A DNA stretch of 64,000 nt from Paraburkholderia azotifigens (GTDB lineage Bacteria; Pseudomonadota; Gammaproteobacteria; Burkholderiales; Burkholderiaceae), in NCBI RefSeq assembly GCF_007995085.1, contig NZ_VOQS01000003.1, positions 2,542,001 through 2,606,000 of the forward strand, given 5' to 3'. The notes beneath the pieces are model-generated. The model saw only the letters and a list, made by a program, of their open reading frames with translations. It was not told where the DNA came from and searched no databases. Both the position numbers and the translations under genes were made by a program. This document shows positions 29,191 through 37,410 of this stretch, piece after piece (within the stretch, counting starts at the first letter, position 1; every line of letters starts with the position of its first letter).

Positions 29191-30723
29191 ATGCGGCGTG
29201 CGACGGGTATCGACCTTGCGCTCAACGAACGTCCCGACGGCATGCCGCTGCAGCGCTGGCTCTACGGCGAATTGCGCGCAGCGATCCTGCAGGGACGGCT
29301 CGGACCGGGCGCGCGCCTTCCCGCGACGCGCGATCTCGCCGCGCGCCACGGCATCTCGCGCGGCACGGTGCTCGGCGTGTTCGCGCAGCTGGCGGCGGAG
29401 GGCTATCTGTCGGGCGCGGTGGGCCGCGGGAGTTTCGTCGCGAGCGAATTGCCCGATGGGCGCTTCGAGCCGGCGCCTGCGCCGGACGTCACGCCGCTCG
29501 CCCGCGGGAAAACCGCCACGCGGGCCGCTGACGGTCACGCAGTGCGCGCGGGTATCAGTCTGTCCGCACGCGGGCGGCTGCTGGCGCGCAGCGCGTTTGC
29601 CATCGACGGCCGTTCATTTCCGTCGCGTGCGTTCCGGCCGAGCCAGCCCGACCTGCAATCGTTTCCCTTCGCGCTGTGGGCACGCGTCGCGGCGCGCCGT
29701 TCGCGGCTGCTGAACCGTTCGATGCTCGCCGACGGCGAAGCGCAAGGCTATCGTCCGTTGCGCGAGGTCATCGCGGAGCACGTGCGCGTGACGCGCGGCA
29801 TCGCGTGTACGGCGGATCACGTCGTCATCGTCGGCAGCGCGCAGCAGGTGATCGATCTTGCCGCACGTCTATGGCTCGAGCCCGGCGACGCCGCATGGAT
29901 GGAGGACCCCGGCTATCAGGGCGCGCGGCTCGTGCTCGAAGCGGCGGGCGCCCGCATCGCGGCCATTCCCGTCGACAGGCACGGCATCGATGTGGCCGCG
30001 GGCCGCCGGCTCGCGCCCACAGCGCGGCTCGCGTATGTGACGGCCGGGCGTCAGGCGCCGCTGGGTCCGGCGCTGTCGCTGGAGCGGCGGCTCGCGCTGC
30101 TCGACTGGGCGCACGCGCAAGGCGCGCTCGTGATCGAGGACGACTACGACAGCGAGTATCGCTTCGAAGGGCGGCCGCTCGCGGCACTGAAGAGTCTCGA
30201 CAAGGCGGGCCACGTGATCTATTGCGGCACGTTCAGCAAGCTGCTGTTCCCCGCGCTGCGTATCGCGTATGCCGTGCTGCCCGAGCGTCTCGTCGAACCG
30301 TTCGTCGCCGCGTGGTCGCTGACGGGCCGGCACGTGCCGCTCGATCAGCAGGCCACGCTGCACGCGTTCATCGCGGAAGGGCATGCGGGACGACACGTGC
30401 GGCGCATGCGCGAGCTGTATGGCGAGCGTGCCGAAGCGCTGCGCGATGCGGCGCGCCGCCATTGGACGGGACTGCTCGCGCTGCCGCCCATCGTCGCCGG
30501 CCTGGATGCGCCTGCGTTCCTGCCCGAACGCGCCGACGATGCGCTCGCTGCACGGCTTGCCGCCGAAGCGGGTATCGAGACGCGGCCGTTGTCGTCGTAT
30601 GCGATCGGGCGTGCGGCGCCCGCCGGCCTGGTGCTGGGATTCGCCGGTGTCGGCGCGGACGAGATCGACGCGGGTGCGCGGACGCTTGCGCGCGTGTTGC
30701 AGAAGATGCTCTACAGGACCTGA
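29191..30723 (+). CDS. MocR-type GntR/aminotransferase transcription regulator
   Basis: A 510-residue regulator. Residues about 15-80 form a GntR winged helix (LYGELRAAILQGRLGPGARL, ISRGTVLGVFAQLAAEGYL). Residues about 120-505 form a fold-type I aminotransferase domain, with EDPGYQGARLVLEAAGA, EDDYDSEYRFEGRP and the PLP lysine K350 in GTFSKLLFPALRIAY. MocR proteins use PLP to sense metabolites such as PLP, GABA or taurine. ATG 29191 has ACGGAG nine bases upstream; a GTG at 29125 in frame would add 22 residues. It is divergent from the AI-2E permease gene, a common arrangement for a regulator and its target, but that is inference. Confidence 0.88.
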   Translation: MRRATGIDLALNERPDGMPLQRWLYGELRAAILQGRLGPGARLPATRDLAARHGISRGTVLGVFAQLAAEGYLSGAVGRGSFVASELPDGRFEPAPAPDVTPLARGKTATRAADGHAVRAGISLSARGRLLARSAFAIDGRSFPSRAFRPSQPDLQSFPFALWARVAARRSRLLNRSMLADGEAQGYRPLREVIAEHVRVTRGIACTADHVVIVGSAQQVIDLAARLWLEPGDAAWMEDPGYQGARLVLEAAGARIAAIPVDRHGIDVAAGRRLAPTARLAYVTAGRQAPLGPALSLERRLALLDWAHAQGALVIEDDYDSEYRFEGRPLAALKSLDKAGHVIYCGTFSKLLFPALRIAYAVLPERLVEPFVAAWSLTGRHVPLDQQATLHAFIAEGHAGRHVRRMRELYGERAEALRDAARRHWTGLLALPPIVAGLDAPAFLPERADDALAARLAAEAGIETRPLSSYAIGRAAPAGLVLGFAGVGADEIDAGARTLARVLQKMLYRT

Positions 30724-30753
30724 TGCTGTCGACGCGCTCGTGCACGTCGATCT

Positions 30754-31272
30754 TTACGGCGGCAGCACGAGTGGCCCGCAGTTCGAATCGGTGACGAATA
30801 CGGCGAGCAGTTTGGCCGGCTGCGCGGGATCCGTATTCTCGACGAAATCGTGCAGCGTGCCGGGCGGCTCGAACCACGTCTGGCCACTGCGATAGTCGAC
30901 GGCCGGGCCGCTGTTCAATTGCGAGCGCAGCGTGCCCGAGATGACGTATGCCGTGACCGATCCCGGATGCCGGTGCGCGCCCGTGAAAGCATGCGGCGGA
31001 AAATTCACTTCGACGGTCGTCACGGATTTGCCGGGCACGTTCGCGAGCGGCTCGCACGCAAGCACGTGCGATGTCGTCGCCGGGCGTTGCGCTGCCGCAC
31101 CGGACGACGATGACGCGTCGCTCAGCAAGGGCGTGCTGCAGATCGCGTCGAGCCAATCGATGGCGGGACGCGTCGGCAGCATGGCGAGCGGAGCGAGTGC
31201 AAGCGCGGCGACGGTCGCGAGCGTGCGCGCATGCCTCGCATTCCCGCTCGCGAACAGAGGAGCCGTGTTCAT
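30754..31272 (-). CDS. Cupin-domain protein with N-terminal export/membrane segment
   Basis: A 172-residue protein. The N-terminal helix LATVAALALAPLAMLP is a signal peptide or anchor. The cupin barrel (about 75-165) shows the first motif GAHRHPGSVTAYVISG and the second motif PPGTLHDFVEN, which together provide the metal-binding His residues. Such small cupins bind metals and may act as dioxygenases, isomerases or binding proteins. The start ATG overlaps the stop of the epimerase gene (ATGA), so the two are probably translationally coupled. AAGGAG lies eight bases upstream. Confidence 0.82.
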   Translation of the reverse strand: MNTAPLFASGNARHARTLATVAALALAPLAMLPTRPAIDWLDAICSTPLLSDASSSSGAAAQRPATTSHVLACEPLANVPGKSVTTVEVNFPPHAFTGAHRHPGSVTAYVISGTLRSQLNSGPAVDYRSGQTWFEPPGTLHDFVENTDPAQPAKLLAVFVTDSNCGPLVLPP

Positions 31273-32021
31273 CTCGCCGCGCTCCTTTCGGGTGCCGCAG
31301 CATGCCGCCAGCCGGACGACCAGCCGAATTCGCGCTTCGCCTTGACGGTCGATACGACGGGATTGTCTTCGGCGATATTGAATGCACCCGCTCGCGCATG
31401 TTTCAGCGCGAGCACGACGGCGTGCGCGGCGGCGTCGACATGAACCGGGCTCGCGCCTGTTGCCTGATGGGAGCCCGTACCCGGTCCATACAGTTGCCCA
31501 TAGCGCAGCACTGTGCCGATCAGCGGCGCGGTGAGCACCTGCGTTTCGAGCGACACGACGCCGCGCACCGTGACGAGACGGTTGCCTTCGGCGTCCGTGT
31601 CGAGCGGCTGGGTTTCCTCGTAAGGCTGCGCGCCTTCGCGATAGGCCCACGCGATGCTTTGCGCGACGAAGCGCTTGCTGCCTGCCGCAAGCGCGGCGGC
31701 GAGCAGATTGCGCGTGCCTTCGTCGCGGATCCTCGCGTTGCCGGTGATGGCTTGCGGCATTTTCGCGGGATCGAGCGCGGGCGGCAGGTCGGTCAGCTGA
31801 TGGATCACGGCCGCAGGCGCGATGCGCTGCAGCGCGGTCCTCAGTGCCTGCGCGTCGAATACGTCGACGATGACGGGCGTCGCGCCCGCCCGTTCGATCT
31901 GCGCCGCGCGTTCGGCGCGCCGCGTGCTGCCGTAGACCGTGTAGCCCGCCTCGACCAGCAGCGGAACGAGCGCGCTGCCTATCGCGCCCGTTGCGCCTGC
32001 CAGAAAGACTTTCGTGTTCAT
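31269..32021 (-). CDS. NAD(P)-dependent epimerase/dehydratase-like protein
   Basis: A 250-residue extended-SDR protein. The nucleotide-binding motif is FLAGATGAIGSAL near the N-terminus, followed by VDVFDAQAL and VIHQLTDLP; the substrate region has SIAWAYREGAQPY and LRYGQLYGPGTG. At about 250 residues it is shorter than the classic epimerases (about 310-330). The canonical catalytic YxxxK is not obvious to the eye, so a binding or atypical redox role is possible. ATG 32021 follows GGAG. It heads a two-gene unit with the cupin. Three CCATTATCG boxes lie 53-106 bp upstream. Confidence 0.82.
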   Translation of the reverse strand: MNTKVFLAGATGAIGSALVPLLVEAGYTVYGSTRRAERAAQIERAGATPVIVDVFDAQALRTALQRIAPAAVIHQLTDLPPALDPAKMPQAITGNARIRDEGTRNLLAAALAAGSKRFVAQSIAWAYREGAQPYEETQPLDTDAEGNRLVTVRGVVSLETQVLTAPLIGTVLRYGQLYGPGTGSHQATGASPVHVDAAAHAVVLALKHARAGAFNIAEDNPVVSTVKAKREFGWSSGWRHAAAPERSAAR

Positions 32022-32073
32022 CGATGATCTCCGTGTATGCCGGGCGTTGCAGCCCATACCCGAAGACTACGAT

Positions 32074-32127
32074 CGATAATGGTCCACAGAAAGATCCATT
32101 ATCGACAGATTGATTGAGCCATTATCG
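32074..32127. promoter_or_regulatory. Three CCATTATCG boxes upstream of the epimerase-cupin pair
   Basis: The 9-mer CCATTATCG occurs at 32096-32104 and 32119-32127 and in inverted form (CGATAATGG) at 32074-32082. The first two sites form a dyad with a 13-base spacer; the two direct copies have centres 23 bp apart, about two helical turns. Location directly before a minus-strand operon and between it and the porin's 3' end suggests an operator for a dimeric regulator such as a LysR or TetR member. No such regulator gene is adjacent. Confidence 0.55.
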
Positions 32128-32211
32128 AATGGCTCGCGCGAGGCAAAACGGCGGTTTCGAACGGGCACGCATGCGTGCGCCGGACGAAAACCGCCGTACA
32201 GGTCGAAGCCA

Positions 32212-32230
32212 GGCGGCGCATCGCGCCGCC
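32212..32230 (-). terminator. Hairpin after the porin gene
   Basis: An 8-bp perfect stem GGCGGCGC / GCGCCGCC with a 3-base loop, 14 bp beyond the porin stop on the minus strand. There is no T-run, so it may only stabilise the 3' end. Confidence 0.4.
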
Positions 32231-32244
32231 GAAGCGCTTACGTT

Positions 32245-33411
32245 TTAGAACTTGTGACGAATGCCCAGGTTGACCATCTCCTGATGGCTCGTGCCCGCGT
32301 AGCCGTACGAACCGATCGATGCCTGCGCGTCGGTGATGGTGTTCGTCGTCGCGTCGCGCGTCTGGCCGCTTGCGTGCTGATACGCGGCCGTCATGTACAG
32401 GTCGGTGCGCTTCGACAGCGTGTAGTCCGCGCCGAGCGACACCTGATGGTACGTCGCCGACGTGTCGCCGTTCGAGTGCGTGTAGCTGTAGCCGAGGCCG
32501 AGCAGGAGCGAGGGCGCCGCCTGATAGTTCACGAAGCCCTGGCCCGTGTTGTAACGTTCGTTCGAGCCGAACACCGAGCTGTCGTCGCGACGATATTGCG
32601 CGTTGCTGTAGCCGAGGCCGAACGTGAACGGACCGGCCGTGTACTGGCCCGCGACGCGCGCGATGCCGATCGAGTGCGCCGTCTGATAGCCGAGGTTGAC
32701 GGGGCCGTCGAACGTGCCGTCGGACGTGCTGTTCCACGTCGTGCGGAGGCCTTCCGACGCCGGGCTGTTGGTCGTGTAGTAGTAGCCTGCTGCGAGACCG
32801 ATGGGACCGTTGTTATACGCAACGGCGCCCGAATACGACTGCTCGGAACCCGTGCTGCCCGCCACGCCGCCGAACGAATACATCGCTTCGAACTGCAGAC
32901 CCGCGAATACGGGCGACGTGTACTTGACAGCGTTGTTCACGCGGAAGCTGTTGTCGTAGTTGTCGACGTCGCCTGCCGTCGCGAATGCGCTGCCGAAATA
33001 GTTGTCCGCCGTGATGCCTTGCACGAGATCGATCAGCGGATCGTATTGACGGCCGAGCGTAACGGAACCGTATCGATCTTGCGTCAGGCCGACGAATGCC
33101 TGACGGCCGAACAGCCGGCCGCCCTGATTCAACTTGCCATTGCTCGGATCAAAGCCGTTTTCGAGCTGGAAGATGGCCTTCAGCCCGGCGCCCAGGTCTT
33201 CGCTGCCCTTGAGGCCCCAGCGCGTGCCTGACAGATTGCCTGCGCTGGTATTGCCGAGCGACCACAGGCTGTTGTTGCCCGAGGCGTTGTGAACGTAGGT
33301 GATCCCCGTGTCGATCGTGCCGTACAGCGTGACGCTCGTTTGTGCGTGAGCGGCGCTGGTGGCCGTGGCCAGAGCGGCCAGCGACATCATCGAGAGGGCA
33401 GTGCGCTTCAT
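32245..33411 (-). CDS. Gram-negative porin (Burkholderia type)
   Basis: A 388-residue outer-membrane porin. A signal peptide of about 23 residues (MKRTALSMMSLAALATATSA ending AHAQ) precedes SSVTLYG-like start QTSVTLYGTIDTGITYVHNA. Typical landmarks are RWGLKGSEDLGAGLKAIFQL, RLFGRQAFVGLTQDRYGSVT, GRQYDPL in loop 3, and the terminal strand ending in HKF, whose final Phe is needed for outer-membrane insertion. It should form a trimeric beta-barrel for small solutes. ATG 33411 is preceded by AGGAG. A 507-bp non-coding interval lies upstream. Confidence 0.95.
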   Translation of the reverse strand: MKRTALSMMSLAALATATSAAHAQTSVTLYGTIDTGITYVHNASGNNSLWSLGNTSAGNLSGTRWGLKGSEDLGAGLKAIFQLENGFDPSNGKLNQGGRLFGRQAFVGLTQDRYGSVTLGRQYDPLIDLVQGITADNYFGSAFATAGDVDNYDNSFRVNNAVKYTSPVFAGLQFEAMYSFGGVAGSTGSEQSYSGAVAYNNGPIGLAAGYYYTTNSPASEGLRTTWNSTSDGTFDGPVNLGYQTAHSIGIARVAGQYTAGPFTFGLGYSNAQYRRDDSSVFGSNERYNTGQGFVNYQAAPSLLLGLGYSYTHSNGDTSATYHQVSLGADYTLSKRTDLYMTAAYQHASGQTRDATTNTITDAQASIGSYGYAGTSHQEMVNLGIRHKF

Positions 33412-33735
33412 TCTTCTCTTCTCCTGCGTGTGGTAATGCGTGAATGAACGAGAGACTAAAGGCGCACGCAGGAAATGTAAAAAAGCCAAAATGCTGCATT
33501 AGTGAAATTCGCAACAGGCGGTGCCGCGATTATTGCGGCTTTATACAAACAGTATTGCCATGATGCTTGTTCTGCGTGCTCAAGACTGTCGATTGTCTTT
33601 CGCACGCGAAAACTGGCGCGCTTGATCGCAATGATTTAACGGTATCGCCGTGCGATCGGGAATATTGCGGAAACCACGATAATGAATTGCACCTTGCAGG
33701 GTTTATCGTTTCGCGCAATGCTTTAGAATTTGATC

Positions 33736-33801
33736 CGTTTCATCCAGTCTGCACGCAGCAGACGACACGCTTGAACGCGGCTTTTCAGCCGCGTTTTTTT
33801 T
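33736..33801 (+). ncRNA. Candidate small RNA ending in an intrinsic terminator
   Basis: The plus strand between the porin start and the narK end has a strong terminator at 33774-33801 but no plus-strand gene before it. Upstream of the terminator is a second stem, GTCTGC-ACGCA-GCAGAC (33747-33763), and a possible -10 box TAGAAT (33724-33729) with a weak -35 TTTATC 16 bp earlier. This would give a roughly 66-nt transcript with two hairpins, a common sRNA design. The start point is guessed. Transcription would be divergent from the porin gene; porin mRNAs are frequent sRNA targets, but no target is claimed here. Confidence 0.35.
33774..33801 (+). terminator. Orphan plus-strand intrinsic terminator
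   Basis: A perfect 9-bp stem AACGCGGCT / AGCCGCGTT with loop TTTC, followed by a run of T residues. The minus-strand reading has the A-run before the stem and no T-run after it, so it is directional. Both flanking protein genes are on the minus strand, which leaves it without an obvious gene to terminate. Confidence 0.8.
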
Positions 33802-33918
33802 CGCCGCTCGTTCGTCGACCCTTGACCGCATGACGTGACCGCATAAGCGCGACAAAGCCGCACGCGGACGATGCTTGACGGGCAGCGTCGCGCAGCGGCG
33901 TGCAGCGGTGTGCGAGGC

Positions 33919-35181
33919 TCACCCCGTCACAGGCGTGCGTTTCACTTCCGACAGATAGATCAGGATCAGCGAGACCCATACGATCCCGTAGAGAAACATG
34001 AAGCACGTCGAGCGGATCTTGAAGAAGTCGAGCAGGATGCCGAACAGGATCGGCAGCAGAAAACCTCCCAGCCCGCCCGCAAGGCCCACGATGCCCGTCA
34101 CCACGCCCATGTTGTCGGGGAAGTCGTCGGCGACGTATTTGAACGTCGACGCCATGCCGAAAGCGAACACGGCACCGAGCAGGAAAGCCAGCAGCACGAA
34201 CACGATGAGCGTGACTTCGATATGCAGCGTACGCGTACCGTCGATGGTGTGAATCACCAGGTCGGTCGACGGGTACGACAGCAGAAACAGGCAGACCCAC
34301 GCGACCCACAATCCCCACCACGTGACGCTGTGCGCGCCGAAGCGATCGGCGAGTCCGCCGCCTACCGCCCGAAGCACCGAGCCCGGCAGCGAGAAACCCG
34401 CGGCAAACGCGGACGCCATCACGAGCGACATTCCGTATTCGGCCTTCAGATATTGCGGTATCCACAATGACAGCGCCGTAAAACCGCCGAACGTGATCGA
34501 GTAGTACTGGCACAGACGCCACACAGTCGGATTGCGCAGCACCTTGAACGAATCGAGGAGCGAACCCTGATTCTTGCCTGCGCCGGGATCGCGCGCTGAC
34601 GCGAACCAGAAGATCAGCGCGGTGACGAGCAACGCGACGGCATAGACGCGCGGCACGAAGCGCCAGCCATACGCGGCCTGCAAGGACGGCGTGACGAACA
34701 GATTCACTGCCGCGCCCGAGGTACCCGCGCCGAAAAACCCCATCGCGAAGCCGCGTCGTTCGGGCGGGAAGAAACGCGCGACGTAAGGTGTGCCCACCGC
34801 GAACGATGCACCGACGCAACCCAGAAACAGCCCGATCAGCAGGAACTGCCAGAACGCCGTCGCGTAGCTGACGACATACACGGGTATCGCGCAGACGACC
34901 AGCAGCACCGTCATCACGATGCGTCCGCCGAAGCGGTCGGTCCACGCGCCGAGCGGCAGCCGCATCAGCGCGCCCGTCAGCACGGGCGTCGACGTCAGCA
35001 GGCCGAATTGCGTGCTGTTGAGGTGCAGGTCTTCGCGCAGTTGTACGCCCAGCACGCCGAACATCATCCATACGACGAAGCAGACCAGAAACGCCAGCGT
35101 GCTCGACAGCAACACGGACCACGCCTGCAAGCCGATGGCGGGTGTGCCGCCGATTTTGTTCGCACCGCTGTGTGTGCTCAT
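33919..35181 (-). CDS. narK: Nitrate/nitrite MFS transporter NarK
   Basis: A 420-residue major facilitator with 12 predicted helices. Characteristic NarK segments are WMMFGVLGVQLREDLHL, RLPLGAWTDRFGGRIVMT (with the arginine in helix 2 and the inter-helix GxWTDRFGGR loop), FFGAGTSGAAVNLFVTP, and the second nitrate signature GVVTGIVGLAGGLGGFLLPI. It imports nitrate and/or exports nitrite for the adjacent reductase. It is the last gene of the narGHJI-parvulin-narK operon, 14 bp after the parvulin gene. GAGAGG precedes ATG 35181. Only one narK copy is present here. Confidence 0.93.
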   Translation of the reverse strand: MSTHSGANKIGGTPAIGLQAWSVLLSSTLAFLVCFVVWMMFGVLGVQLREDLHLNSTQFGLLTSTPVLTGALMRLPLGAWTDRFGGRIVMTVLLVVCAIPVYVVSYATAFWQFLLIGLFLGCVGASFAVGTPYVARFFPPERRGFAMGFFGAGTSGAAVNLFVTPSLQAAYGWRFVPRVYAVALLVTALIFWFASARDPGAGKNQGSLLDSFKVLRNPTVWRLCQYYSITFGGFTALSLWIPQYLKAEYGMSLVMASAFAAGFSLPGSVLRAVGGGLADRFGAHSVTWWGLWVAWVCLFLLSYPSTDLVIHTIDGTRTLHIEVTLIVFVLLAFLLGAVFAFGMASTFKYVADDFPDNMGVVTGIVGLAGGLGGFLLPILFGILLDFFKIRSTCFMFLYGIVWVSLILIYLSEVKRTPVTG

Positions 35182-35195
35182 AGGTTTTACCTCTC

Positions 35196-35969
35196 TTATT
35201 GAAGCAGCGGCCCGTTGGCCTCGCCGAGTTGCGCGCCTTCGATTCGCGCACGCGACGCGAGCACCGTCACGTACTGCTGGATCGCCTTGTGGCGGACGCG
35301 TTCGCCGAGAAAGCGCGCGATATCGGCTTCGACCTGGTCGAACGCCAGGCGCTCGCCGTCGACACGCCGCTCGATACGAACGATATGAAACCCGAAGCGC
35401 GTATTCACGAGCCTCGACAGCACGCCCGTGTCTTGCGTATCGAACACGGCGCGCTCGAATTCGGGCACGCTGTCGCCGCGCAGCAACTGACCAAGACTGC
35501 CGCCGACGCCCGACGAAGGGCAGTTCGACACTTCGCGTGCGGTGTGCTCGAAGGTTTCTGGCGCGGCGAGAATGGCGTGCAGCGTGGCTTCGGCTTTCTG
35601 CCGGATCAACGCGAGCGGCGCATGTTCCGTGATGGCGAACAGAATATGGCTCGCGAATACGATGTCATTGCGACGGAACCTCGCAGGATGACTTTCGTAG
35701 TAGCGCTCGCAGTCCGCGCGCGTCGCTGTCGGCACGCTGAGTTCTTTTTCAAGCAGTTGGTCTAGCGAAGCATCGTCCAACGAGTCGTTATCCGAAATCA
35801 GCTTCAGTTCGACTGCGCGTTGCCGCAGCAATTCGCGGATCAGCAATGCCTGCCGCGCCGCTTCGAGCGGATCGGGTGTATCTGTTTGATGTTCGAGTTC
35901 GGCGTCGATGGCTACGGGATCGATGTCGATGCCGTTCACGCGCAACGTAGAGTGTTCGATCGTGCTCAT
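35196..35969 (-). CDS. Parvulin-type peptidyl-prolyl isomerase of the nar operon
   Basis: A 257-residue protein with an N-terminal helical chaperone-like part (RQALLIRELLRQRAVEL) and a parvulin domain (about 125-225): FRRNDIVFASHILFAI, the SSGVGGSLGQLLRGDSVPEFERAVF core, and RFGFHIVRIERR. It lacks a signal peptide, so it acts in the cytoplasm. NifM/SurA-like parvulins occur regularly after narI in Burkholderia-type nar operons; help in folding of the nitrate reductase complex is inferred from position. GAGGA precedes ATG 35969; the narI stop is 10 bp upstream. Confidence 0.88.
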   Translation of the reverse strand: MSTIEHSTLRVNGIDIDPVAIDAELEHQTDTPDPLEAARQALLIRELLRQRAVELKLISDNDSLDDASLDQLLEKELSVPTATRADCERYYESHPARFRRNDIVFASHILFAITEHAPLALIRQKAEATLHAILAAPETFEHTAREVSNCPSSGVGGSLGQLLRGDSVPEFERAVFDTQDTGVLSRLVNTRFGFHIVRIERRVDGERLAFDQVEADIARFLGERVRHKAIQQYVTVLASRARIEGAQLGEANGPLLQ

Positions 35970-35979
35970 CGTCGTCTCC

Positions 35980-36663
35980 TCAGCGCTTGCGCACGAGTTG
36001 ATACGGACGGATCAGATACGCAATGGACGCGAAGCCGCTCCAGATATGCACCATCCGCGTAAAAGGGGTGATCAGGAAGATCGTGAAGCCGAGCGCGATA
36101 TGCAACTGATACGTGAGCGGGACGCCGACCAGCAGGCTCGCGATATTCGGCTGGAAGGTGACGACGCCCTTCACGTAATCGGTGAGTTGTTCGAACATCG
36201 CGCCGTCCATATGACGCATCGACAGCACGACGGTGCCGAGACCGAGCGCGAGCTGCACCCACAAGATCAGCACGATCGCGATGTCGGAGATGCGGCTGTT
36301 GCGGCGGATGCGCACATCGGAAAGCCGCCGGTGTATCAGGATGCTCAGGCCGATGATCGCGACGACACCCGCCGCGCCCCCCGCGACCATCGCGAGCAGC
36401 TGATGCATCGACGCAGACAGGAACGGCGACACGAGCCAGTGCGGCGCGAGAAAGCCGACGAAATGCCCGCCGACCACGACGAGAATGCCGAAGTGGAACA
36501 GGTTGCTGCCGAGCCGCAGCGCCCCATGCCGCAGCATCTGCGACGAATCGCTTTTCCACGTGTATTGCTCGCGATCGAACCGCACGAGGCTGCCGAGCAG
36601 CAGCACGGCAAGACAGATGTACGGATAAATGCCGAACACGAACTGATGAAAATAGTCGCTCAT
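35980..36663 (-). CDS. narI: Respiratory nitrate reductase gamma subunit NarI
   Basis: A 227-residue cytochrome b subunit with five membrane helices. Heme-ligating histidines are in HFGILVVVGGHFVGFLAPH near the second helix and in YQLHIALGFTIFLITPFTR and HIWSG near the C-terminus, as in NarI. It takes electrons from quinol and passes them to the Fe-S clusters of NarH. ATG 36663 overlaps the narJ stop (ATGA). The frame is open upstream into narJ, but that part is not coding. Confidence 0.95.
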   Translation of the reverse strand: MSDYFHQFVFGIYPYICLAVLLLGSLVRFDREQYTWKSDSSQMLRHGALRLGSNLFHFGILVVVGGHFVGFLAPHWLVSPFLSASMHQLLAMVAGGAAGVVAIIGLSILIHRRLSDVRIRRNSRISDIAIVLILWVQLALGLGTVVLSMRHMDGAMFEQLTDYVKGVVTFQPNIASLLVGVPLTYQLHIALGFTIFLITPFTRMVHIWSGFASIAYLIRPYQLVRKR

Positions 36664-37409
36664 GACCTGTTCTCCCGTTTGTCTGGATTGCCCGGATTGC
36701 CTGGCGAGCGGCTGTCGTAGAAGTGAATGGGCGCCTCGGCGGGTGCGTGTGTGGGCGTCATCGCGCCGACGAAGCGCACGGGTTCGTCGGCCCAGGCGGC
36801 GTCGAGTGCGCGATAGTCGGCGGGTGTCGGCGCCTTTTGTGCGTCGTCGTCGTGCAAGGCGTCGGGCTTCTCGCCCTTGCCGACGCCCGCGAGCGGCAGC
36901 AGCGCACCGACCACGAAGCTGTACGGGCTGCCGCGTCTGGCGAGCTGCGCGGTGATCGATTGCAGGATCTCGCCCGTTTCCGCGAGCAGCGAGCGCGCGT
37001 CCGCAGCGGGAAGGCGCGACAGATATTCGAGGAACACGGGCAGATAGTCGGGCAGTTCGCCGGCAGCGAGATGCAGGCCGTGCGTCTCGTACATGCGCAG
37101 CAGGTCGACCATCGCTTGCCCGCGATCGCGCGATTCGCCGTGCACATGCTCGAACAGATAGAGCGATGTCGCGCGGCCGCGATCGAACAGCGCGACGTAG
37201 TTCTCCTGAAGCGTAAAGAGATCGCGCTGCGTGCAATAGTCGATGAACTGGTCGAGGCCCGCGCGCGCGTCGCGGCTCAGGCCGCGTTCGCCGCGCAGCA
37301 GCTCGCGCGCTTCGGGCAGCGCATCGAGCAGCGGCGCGTCCGGATAGCTCAGCAGTGCGCCGAGCACCGCATAGGCCGCGCCGGGTGGAATGGCATCACG
37401 TGAACCCAT
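36660..37409 (-). CDS. narJ: Nitrate reductase assembly chaperone NarJ
   Basis: A 249-residue TorD/NarJ-family chaperone. The core (about 15-175) shows LLSYPDAPLLDALPEAREL, LQENYVALFDRGRATSLYLF, HVHGESRDRGQAMVDLLRMY and LPDYLPVFLEYLSRLP, all NarJ landmarks. It binds the NarG N-terminus and controls molybdenum cofactor insertion; it is not part of the final enzyme. The C-terminal tail has a GNPGNPDK repeat. ATG 37409 lies one base after the narH stop. Confidence 0.94.
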   Translation of the reverse strand: MGSRDAIPPGAAYAVLGALLSYPDAPLLDALPEARELLRGERGLSRDARAGLDQFIDYCTQRDLFTLQENYVALFDRGRATSLYLFEHVHGESRDRGQAMVDLLRMYETHGLHLAAGELPDYLPVFLEYLSRLPAADARSLLAETGEILQSITAQLARRGSPYSFVVGALLPLAGVGKGEKPDALHDDDAQKAPTPADYRALDAAWADEPVRFVGAMTPTHAPAEAPIHFYDSRSPGNPGNPDKRENRS

Positions 37410-37410
37410 G

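Noticed and set aside
33567..33833. An 88-codon plus-strand frame between the porin and narK
   Set aside because: No ribosome site or family resemblance, and it runs through the terminator hairpin.
35980..37236. A 418-codon frame joining narI with upstream sequence
   Set aside because: The first 190 codons are an out-of-frame shadow of narJ; narI starts at 36663 where family similarity begins.
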